Shown: in pieces, positions 1 through 6,081 of the stretch
Layout of the letters: the number at the start of each line of letters is the position of its first letter
How positions within the stretch are numbered: the first letter of the stretch is position 1
From: Choanephora cucurbitarum
Taxonomy: Eukaryota > Mucoromycota > Mucoromycetes > Mucorales > Choanephoraceae
NCBI GenBank assembly: GCA_025331435.1
Contig: JAIWNI010000321.1
Location: forward strand, 1 to 11,417
DNA: 11,417 nucleotides
Direction: 5' to 3'
Position numbers and translations under genes: made by a program
Notes under the pieces: model-generated
What the model saw: the letters and a program-made list of their open reading frames with translations, nothing else
What the model was told of the DNA's origin: nothing
The model's database searches: none

Positions 1-2
1 TG

Positions 3-272
3 GTTTTCCGGGCTGAAGGTGTTCCCGATCGTAGTAGACGCTATAATCGTCCAACTCATGGATCTGAAATAGCCGCTATTGTAGTTGGTGGTGAAAACGA
101 TGATGACACTCCTAACTCAAGAGACATTGTTGTTCGTTATCAAGACAATTCACTTACTCGAGTTAATGAGACCAATCAGTTTTATGAACCATTACACTAT
201 GTCCTTTGTTTCCTTCCGGTGAACCTGGCTGGAGTATTGATACAAAAAGCATGTCTGGCAATCATAAAATAA
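3..272 (+). pseudogene. RepHel fragment, Helitron N-terminal domain (part)
   Basis: The frame starting at position 3 is open from the window edge and matches RepHel residues about 278 to 346 of the - copy (VFRAEGVPD through HYVL). Differences include a 3-base insertion near 33 and several substitutions. Loss of one T from a TTTT run near 211-214 shifts the frame, and the shifted reading ends at TAA 270-272. A second one-base loss near 284, just before the next fragment, shifts it again. Confidence 0.8.
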
Positions 273-300
273 CTGTTATGGAACTCACAGCTTTCGATTA

Positions 301-570
301 ATGTATCGACCAAACGACAACCATCTCTTGCACTCCTTTGGCAATCTATTTCAACAGTATATTGTTGATGACTACGCTAAAATGGAACAAAACCGATTGT
401 CCTACATTCGTTTGAACCAGAAAAAGCTAAGATGTGAAGCCTATCAAGGTCTGCAAGATGCTGTCCATGTCAACTCGGCTGATCCTCAAAGTTTGGCAAA
501 CATTGGCAAAAGAATTATATTGCCACTCGTTTATTGGTGGTCCACGCCACATGGCTCAACTTTATCATGA
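301..570 (+). pseudogene. RepHel fragment, Helitron N-terminal domain (continued)
   Basis: The frame matches RepHel residues 377 to about 455 (MYRPNDNHLLHSFG to IILP), with a few substitutions. Four residues present in the - copy are missing here, because 12 bases flanked by GTCAAC repeats are absent after 472. At about 522-527 a change from CCATCTTCG to CCACTCG ends the homologous frame, and the last 15 codons are off-frame before the stop. The ATG at 301 is an internal methionine codon, not a real start. Confidence 0.8.
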
Positions 571-951
571 ATGCCCTTAGTATTGTTAGATAGATTCGGT
601 AACCCGAACTACTTCATCACTTTTACATTGTAATCCTAAGTGGCCCGAAATTCAACGAGAATTGTTGTATAACCAAAAAGCTTTCAGATCGACCCGATCT
701 TTGCTCTCAGAGTTTTCAACCTTAAGCTTCGAGAACTTTCTAGATGATTTGACAAAAAGCATGTTTTGGGTAAAGCCACTTTCCATTCATTTATACCATT
801 GAGTTTCAAAAGCGAGGCTTGCCTCATGCGCACATCCTCCTTGATCGTTGATCTTCTGACAAACCACAAACCATCGAGGATTATGATAAGATTGTATCTG
901 CTGAAATTCCAGATCCTGATGCTTATCCCTTAGCATATGAAACAGTTACCA
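571..951 (+). pseudogene. RepHel fragment with broken Rep motif 1 and HUH region
   Basis: No long frame survives here, but base-level alignment to the - copy (about 6895-7277) is clear. Motif 1 (FITFTCNP) is split by an extra T at about 629. The HUH codons CCT CAT GCG CAC remain at 822-833 but sit between frameshifts. I count roughly a dozen one-base insertions or deletions against few substitutions. The piece ends with an extra A at about 961, where the next readable frame begins. It cannot produce an active nuclease. Confidence 0.75.
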
Positions 952-1302
952 AGCATATGGATTCATGGTCCATGTGGAATCTTGAATCCTAACGCTGTCT
1001 GTATGGACGCAGAAAAAGGATGTACTAAAGGGTACCCCAAGGAATTCTGTGAAGAAACAACGGTCAATCCCAATGGAGGCTATCCTATCTACAGAAGACG
1101 CAACAATGGAACATCAATCCCTAAAGTCATCAATGGACATACTTACAACATAGATAATCGCTGGATTGTTCCACACAACCTATACCTTTGTTCAAAGTAC
1201 GATGCACACATCAATGTCGAGCTATGCTCTTCTATCAATAGTGTCAAGTACGTTTACAAATATGTGTATAAAGGCCATGATCGCGCATCTATGTCTGTTG
1301 AG
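952..1302 (+). pseudogene. RepHel fragment carrying the two-tyrosine motif
   Basis: In frame 1 this piece reads HGPCGILNPN through RASMSVE, the same residues as 600-712 of the - copy Rep frame with no amino-acid change. The catalytic tyrosine codons are intact at 1249-1251 and 1261-1263. An extra A near 961 at the front and an extra G at about 1302 (GAGGCAAAA against GAGCAAAA) separate it from its neighbours. A reading in another frame is also identical between the copies, so base-level identity here is essentially complete. Confidence 0.85.
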
Positions 1303-1842
1303 GCAAAACGATGAGATCAAGTCATTCGTTGATGCAAGATACGTATCTGCACCTGAAGCTTGCTGGAGATTGTTCTCTTTCCTATGCATAAGGAATTTCC
1401 ATCCCATCAAAGACTTGCTATTCACCTAGAAGGCGAAGAGCCTGTCTATTTTAATGAGGATGACAATATTTCCAATGTGCTTCAACGCGCATCCACCCAA
1501 GAGACCACTCTTACAAGTTGGTTTAAAACTAATGCAAGTGATCCTAATGCAAGATCAATTTTGTATCCCAACTTTCCAGAAGAGTATGTCTGGCATGATG
1601 AAAAGGAACCAAGAAGATGGGAAAAACGTGTTCGTGGCTTTGGTGGAACAATTGGTAGAATCTATGCAGTTTCTCCTAAACAAACTGAGCTGTATCATTT
1701 GCGAATGCTACTCCACCATGTTTCTGGTGCTACTTCGTTTGCTCACCTCAGAACTGTCAATGGATTGTTTATCCAACCTTTCAAGATGCTTGCCGTGCTT
1801 TGCACTTACTTGAGTCTGATGATCAATGGAGTCGATGTTTAG
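1303..1842 (+). pseudogene. RepHel fragment between Rep and helicase, ending in the shared frameshift
   Basis: Codons from QNDEIKSF to CWRLFSF run in frame 2. Loss of one T near 1378 returns the reading to frame 1, which continues through PMHKEFPSHQ to LRTVNG at 1764. These residues match 713-866 of the - copy exactly. After G (codon 1762-1764) the family sequence continues in the -1 frame, and the frame-1 tail ends at 1842. The - copy has this same lesion at the same base, so it is either ancestral or was copied between the elements. Confidence 0.85.
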
Positions 1843-2491
1843 AAGAGGCTGCTCAAATTCAAACCCCTGTTGGTCTTCGAAGACTTTTTACCATTTTGTT
1901 AATTTTCTGTACGCCTGCTGATCCCCACCAACTTTGGCTGGAATTTCGAAATGAGCTATCTGAAGATTATCTTCATCAACTTAGAAATGATCCCTCTTTT
2001 GATTCAGTTCTGAACAGTATCACTGAGACAGCATACAACAATGCACTGCTTGATATCGATGACATTTTGGCTACACAACACGGAACAAGCTTAACTCGCT
2101 ATCCCGGATTTGTACTACCAACTACCGATACAAGAAGCAATTATGCTAACACAAGTGTCAGTCGTTTGATTCGAGAATAAGATAGACTAAACATACTTTC
2201 CCAGCAAAGTTCTGTTTCTTTAGACATTGATAGGTTTAACAATGACCAGCGTCAAGTCTTTGATACAATCATGCAGTGTATCGAAAGATATGGCAACCAT
2301 TCAACAGAATATCCCAGAATTTTCTTTGTTGATGGACCAGGCGGTACCGGTAAGACATATTTGTTTAACACTCTTTTGAAAGCTGTTAGATCTGCCAACG
2401 ATGGCTATGCATTAGCTGTTGCATCCAGTGGTACAGCCGCTTTGCTTTTGGAAGGTGGTAGAACTGCTCGTTCCATGTTCAAAATACCCTT
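1764..2491 (+). pseudogene. RepHel fragment: linker and Walker A part of the helicase
   Basis: One frame runs from IVYPTFQDAC through the linker into the Pif1 helicase, including Walker A GPGGTGKT at 2334-2357. It crosses position 2133 without the extra base that breaks the - copy, so this copy keeps the older frame there. A single nonsense change (CAA to TAA, 2178-2180) interrupts it. From 2181 the same frame continues to about 2491, where one base is lost from the equivalent of CCCTTGGAGA. Up to about 2160 it is identical to the - copy; beyond that substitutions appear. Confidence 0.85.
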
Positions 2492-3290
2492 AAGACATCA
2501 TCAACTACTTTGTGTGATATTAAGCCCAAATCTCCAACAGCTGAATTATTAAAAAAGACAAAATTAATCATATGAGATGAATCATCTATGATTAACAAAT
2601 TAACACTTGAAACAGTCGATCGTACCTTCAAAGACATCTTTAGTAAAACTAACGAAGCTCTGTCCAATGTTCCATTTGGGGGTCGACTTATGCTTTTAGG
2701 TGGCGATTTCAGACAAGTACTTCCTGTGATCGAAAGAGGCAACAGATCAAGCATTGTAAATTAATGCATCAACCGATCTTTCTTATGGCCTTCTTTTTCT
2801 GTAATGAAGCTCCAAATCAACATGAGAGTTCAACAAGCTCAAATGAATAATGAGATTCGTTTATCTGAAGAATTACAACAGTTTGCAGATATGCTACTGG
2901 CTATTGGTGACGGATCTATGGAAACCTTAAGAATACCGGTTTTTACCAGCAATCGTATTACTGACACTGAGTATATCAAAATTACGGATTCGATGCTCAT
3001 CCAAGGCGATAACCTTTTAAACCTTTTGTCTGCAATTTATCCAGAAATATTCTCCAGTGAGAATACTATCCACACAAATCTTAAGAGTTTGATCAAATCA
3101 GCAATTCTTACTTCTACTAATTCTTTTGTTGCTGAAATCAATCATCTCTTGATTCAACGATTTCCTGGAAAATTAAAAACTTACTTCAGCGCTGACGAAC
3201 TTTTCAATAATGAGCAAAACATGGAGTATCCAGTTGAACTGCTTCATCGGATTGAAAATGGATCCATTCCTCCCCATGAGCTCAAGTTAA
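2492..3290 (+). pseudogene. RepHel fragment: central helicase motifs with nonsense codons
   Basis: Frame 2 carries Walker B through the middle of the Pif1 domain. The Walker B tryptophan codon is now a stop (TGG to TGA, 2573-2575), and a second stop replaces a glutamine codon (CAA to TAA, 2762-2764). Motif III is present with a Phe to Leu change ([12 protein letters not shown]). From 2804 the frame stays open for about 490 bases, matching - copy residues 234-395 with scattered substitutions. An extra A in the run at about 3289-3293 shifts the frame, and the shifted reading stops at 3317-3319. Confidence 0.85.
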
Positions 3291-3693
3291 AAAGTTGGTT
3301 CGCCCATCATGCTTCTTAGAAACTTAGACGCCACGAATGGTTTGTGCGATGGTACCCGATTGGTAGTCAAATAATTATTGCAACATGTCATTGAAGCAAT
3401 TATTGAAACCGGCCCATTTGTAGGCTCAGTAGTATGCATTCCACGCATCAAATTTATTACTGACTCTAATGACGCTATTCAATTCAGTCGTTTTCAATAT
3501 CCTGTAAGACTTGCTTTTGCATGACTATAACAAAGCCCAAGGCCAACACTTGAAAAAAATGCTGTTCATGCTTATTGCTCTATCCCGGTGTCACAATTAA
3601 GAATCCTGTTCCATTCTATGTCATCAAGATATAGAGCAAATCAACCATGTTTCTACTTTATGCTACTTTTCTACTCTATCTATTTCAATAAAG
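3291..3693 (+). pseudogene. RepHel fragment: degraded helicase C-terminus
   Basis: Alignment to the - copy continues through the helicase end. A serine codon has become TAA at 3372-3374, and motif V near 3520-3560 has lost several single bases. The motif VI stretch (TTGCTCTATCCCGG, about 3575-3588) remains recognisable. The C-terminal tail region is about 20 bases shorter than in the - copy. Similarity fades after TTTCAATAAA at 3683-3692, a string also found at the matching place in the - copy (candidate polyA signal). Confidence 0.7.
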
Positions 3694-3784
3694 TATTATA
3701 TTGAGTTCCAAAACAAAAAGCACAAATATCATGATTAAGTCAATGTCATTTATCATTCTGATAGCTATATTTTTTCCAAATGAT

Positions 3785-3934
3785 ATGTTTTTTACCAACG
3801 ATGTTTAAAATAAGCCCATTCGCTGCGCTTCGGTAATGCCTTTAAACTGCAGGCTCGGTAAAAACACCATGCTATGGTTAGAATAGCCCTCGCGGGCGTG
3901 TATTTTAAACCGTCGCTTCGGTAAAAAAAAACAT
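3785..3934. repeat. MITE-like GC-rich inverted-repeat element in the spacer
   Basis: The ends are inverted: ATGTTTTTTACC at 3785-3796 faces GGTAAAAAAAAACAT at 3920-3934. Longer imperfect arms lie at 3792-3817 and 3894-3924, including a perfect 10-bp pair GTTTAAAATA (3803-3812) and TATTTTAAAC (3901-3910). Inside are three same-strand copies of a C(G)CTTCGGTAA-like unit (3826-3836, 3852-3861, 3914-3924) and two short hairpins: GCCCTCGCGGGC (3886-3897) and ACCATGCTATGGT (3867-3879). It is much richer in GC than its surroundings and has no coding frame of note. A non-autonomous TIR element is the likeliest reading. TA at both TTACC/GGTAA ends could be a target duplication, but that is uncertain. 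Confidence 0.55.
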
Positions 3935-4059
3935 GTGTCCGGGGGCAGTGAAAAAGAATTAAGCTAATCCGAATGGATAGATCAGAGCTCAATGAAATTG
4001 ATTTGTTCAGGATCAAATATGATTTTTTGCTTTTTTTTTAAACGATAAATATATATAAG

Positions 4060-4065
4060 TTTATT
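4060..4065 (-). terminator. Candidate polyadenylation signal of the - strand Helitron
   Basis: AATAAA occurs on the - strand 44 bp after the RepHel C-terminal stop, inside a TTTCAATAAA string. The + strand copy has the same string at the matching place, and it is the last stretch the copies clearly share. Shared position makes it a reasonable polyA signal, but AATAAA is common in AT-rich DNA. Confidence 0.4.
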
Positions 4066-4108
4066 GAAATAATATATGATAATAAATAAGATAAGAAAGA
4101 GTAGGCAT

Positions 4109-4219
4109 TTAATTAAATACTTCTTTGTAGACAACATTTCTGGTGTGATTTGCTCTATATCTTGATGGAATAACAGTGGATTTACCAATTAGAATTTTTA
4201 ATGATTCTTTTTGCTTGAC
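4109..4219 (-). pseudogene. RepHel extreme C-terminus, displaced by a frameshift
   Basis: Thirty-six codons after the helicase motif VI carry the usual Helitron C-terminal ending: a VKQKESLKIL stretch, then NVVYKEVFN and a TAA stop at 4109-4111. They lie one frame away from the helicase frame, because of one extra G in CGAGGTC at 4219-4220. With this segment the family-like protein would total about 1522 residues (866 + 121 + 499 + 36), a normal RepHel length. It is supported by family pattern rather than by an independent start. The + strand copy has the same region at 3583-3660, but shorter and more degraded. Confidence 0.75.
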
Positions 4220-5735
4220 CTCGGGATAGAGCAACATAAAGCTGGCCATGACTAAAAACAGGCTTTGGCAAATACAAACCAACTTTTTCAAGTGTTTGGC
4301 CTTGGGCTTTGTTGATAGTCATTGCAAAAGCAAGTCTTACAGGAAATTGAAAACGACTGAATTGAATAGCGTCATTAGAGTCAGTAATAAATTTGATGCG
4401 TGGAATGCATACTACTGAGCCTACAAATGCGCCGGTTTCAATAGTTGCTTCAATGACATGTTGCAATAATGATTTGACTACCAATCGGGTACCATTGCAC
4501 AAACCATTCGTGGCGTCTAAGTTTCTAAGAAGCATGATGGGCGAACCAACCTTTAACTTGAGCTCATGGGGAGGAATGGATCCATTTTCAATCCGGTGAA
4601 GCAGTTCAACTGGATACTCCATGTTTTGCTCATTATTGAGAAGTTCGTCAGCGCTGAAGTAAGTTTTTAATTCTCCAGGAAATCGTTGAATCAAGAGATG
4701 ATTGATTTCAGCAACAAAAGAATTAGTAGGAGTAAGAATTGCTGATTTGATCAAACTCTGAAGATTTGTGTGGATAGTATTCTCATTGGAGAATATTTCT
4801 GGATAAATTGCAGACAAAAGGTTTAAAAGGTTATCGCCTTGGATGAGCATCGAATCCGGAATTTTGATATACTCAGTGTCAGTAATACGATTGCTGGTAA
4901 AAACCGGTATTCTCAAGGTTTCCATAGATCCGTCACCAATAGCCAGTAGCATATCTGCAAACTGTTGTAATTCTTCAGATAAACGAATCTCATTATTCAT
5001 TTGAGCTTGTTGAACTCTCATGTTGATTTGGAGCTTCATTACAGAAAAAGAAGGCCATAAGAAAGATCGGTTGATGCATTGATTTACAATGCTTGATCTG
5101 TTGCCTCTTTTGACCACAGGAAGTACTTGTCTGAAATCGCCACCAAAAAGCATAAGTCGACCACCAAATGGAACATTGGACAGAGCTTCGTTAGTTTTAC
5201 TAAAGATGTCTTTGAAGGTACGATCGACTGTTTCAAGTGTTGATTTGTTAATCATAGATGATTCATCCCATATGATTAATTTTGTCTTTTTTAATAATTC
5301 AGCTGTTGGAGATTTGGGCCTAATATCACACAAAGTAGTTGATGATGTCTCCAAGGGTATTTTGAACATGGAATGAGCAGTTCTACCACCTTCCAAAAGC
5401 AAAGCGGCTGTACCACTGGATGCAACAGCTAATGCATAGCCATCGTTGGCAGATCTAACAGCTTTCAAAAGAGTGTTAAACAAATATGTCTTACCGGTAC
5501 CGCCTGGTCCATCAACAAAGAAAATTCTGGGATATTCTGTTGAATGGTTGCCATCTCTTTCGACACACTGCATGATTGTATCAAAGACTTGACGCTGGTC
5601 ATTGTTAAACCTATCAATGTCTAAAGAAACAGAACTTTGCTGGGCAAGTATGTTTAGTCTATCTTGTTCTCGAATCAAACGACTGACACTTGTATTAGCA
5701 TAATTGCTTCTTGTATCAGGTAGTTGGTAGTACAA
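4182..5735 (-). CDS. Helitron RepHel protein, C-terminal Pif1-family helicase part
   Basis: This frame of 517 residues encodes the SF1B helicase half of RepHel, a DNA-stimulated ATPase that unwinds transposon DNA during rolling-circle transfer. Motifs seen: Walker A GPGGTGKT at 76-83 (bases 5487-5510), Walker B IIWDES with D157-E158, motif [15 protein letters not shown] at 196-207, LQINMR at 235-240, motif V TINKAQGQT around 473-481, and motif VI QLYVALSR ending at R505. The family frame enters at residue 7, just after the one-base insertion at 5718. The first codon at 5735 is TTG, not ATG, so this part has no start of its own and is a downstream piece of the larger gene. After R505 an extra G (4219-4220) shifts the frame, giving 12 wrong residues before the stop. 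The helicase core itself is complete. Confidence 0.9.
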   Translation of the reverse strand: MYYQLPDTRSNYANTSVSRLIREQDRLNILAQQSSVSLDIDRFNNDQRQVFDTIMQCVERDGNHSTEYPRIFFVDGPGGTGKTYLFNTLLKAVRSANDGYALAVASSGTAALLLEGGRTAHSMFKIPLETSSTTLCDIRPKSPTAELLKKTKLIIWDESSMINKSTLETVDRTFKDIFSKTNEALSNVPFGGRLMLFGGDFRQVLPVVKRGNRSSIVNQCINRSFLWPSFSVMKLQINMRVQQAQMNNEIRLSEELQQFADMLLAIGDGSMETLRIPVFTSNRITDTEYIKIPDSMLIQGDNLLNLLSAIYPEIFSNENTIHTNLQSLIKSAILTPTNSFVAEINHLLIQRFPGELKTYFSADELLNNEQNMEYPVELLHRIENGSIPPHELKLKVGSPIMLLRNLDATNGLCNGTRLVVKSLLQHVIEATIETGAFVGSVVCIPRIKFITDSNDAIQFSRFQFPVRLAFAMTINKAQGQTLEKVGLYLPKPVFSHGQLYVALSRGQAKRIIKNSNW

Positions 5736-6081
5736 ATCCGGGATAGCGAGTTAAGCTTGTTCCGTGTTGTGTAGCCAAAATGTCATCGATATCAAGCAGT
5801 GCATTGTTGTATGCTGTCTCAGTGATACTGTTCAGAACTGAATCAAAAGAGGGATCATTTCTAAGTTGATGAAGATAATCTTCAGATAGCTCATTTCGAA
5901 ATTCCAGCCAAAGTTGGTGGGGATCAGCAGGCGTACAGAAAATTAACAAAATGGTAAAAAGTCTTCGAAGACCAACAGGGGTTTGAATTTGAGCAGCCTC
6001 TTCTAAACATCGACTCCATTGATCATCAGACTCAAGTAAGTGCAAAGCACGGCAAGCATCTTGAAAGGTTGGATAAACAAT
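5716..6081 (-). pseudogene. RepHel middle segment (Rep-helicase linker), out of frame with both neighbours
   Basis: This 121-codon segment continues the RepHel polypeptide between the Rep and helicase parts. It begins with IVYPTFQDACRAL and LLESDDQW, the conserved Helitron stretch between the nuclease and the Pif1 domain, and ends at FVLPTT followed by TGA. It overlaps the tail of the Rep frame by about 80 bases because a -1 shift near 6082 separates them. At its other end an extra T (A on the + strand at 5718) shifts the frame again; the + strand copy lacks that base and reads straight through. No ATG suits independent translation. It is best read as the middle exon-less part of one broken gene. 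The same residues appear unchanged in the + strand copy at 1764-2129. Confidence 0.85.

Larger units (their letters stand above)
1..3693 (+). mobile_element. Second Helitron copy, decayed and cut by the window edge
   Basis: The whole stretch aligns to the - strand Helitron: position 1 matches 7849 and the end matches about 4060. The missing 5' part, equivalent to the first 277 or so RepHel residues, lies left of the window. The reading frame is broken by more than a dozen one-base indels, a 12-bp deletion relative to the other copy and at least four in-frame stops, so it cannot encode a transposase. Preservation is uneven: 1-950 and 2170-3693 are damaged, whereas 953-2160 is almost identical to the other copy. 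The pieces are listed separately below. Confidence 0.9.

Noticed and set aside
1166..1813. Overlapping frames of 87 and 119 codons on the + strand (and their twins at 6032-6679 on the - strand)
   Set aside because: They are alternative-frame readings of the RepHel gene. Their only use is to show that the copies agree base for base.
3797..3924. CRISPR array suggested by three spaced repeat units
   Set aside because: The units are about 10 bases, unevenly spaced and part of a larger palindrome, in a eukaryotic transposon setting.
3792..4188. Two short - strand frames (74 and 68 codons) in the spacer
   Set aside because: They read through the inverted-repeat island and AT-rich DNA, with no domain pattern. 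The second only overlaps the Helitron 3' end.
5089..5376. 95-codon + strand frame opposite the helicase
   Set aside because: It is the antisense of Walker B and motif III of RepHel and has no start context or family similarity of its own.
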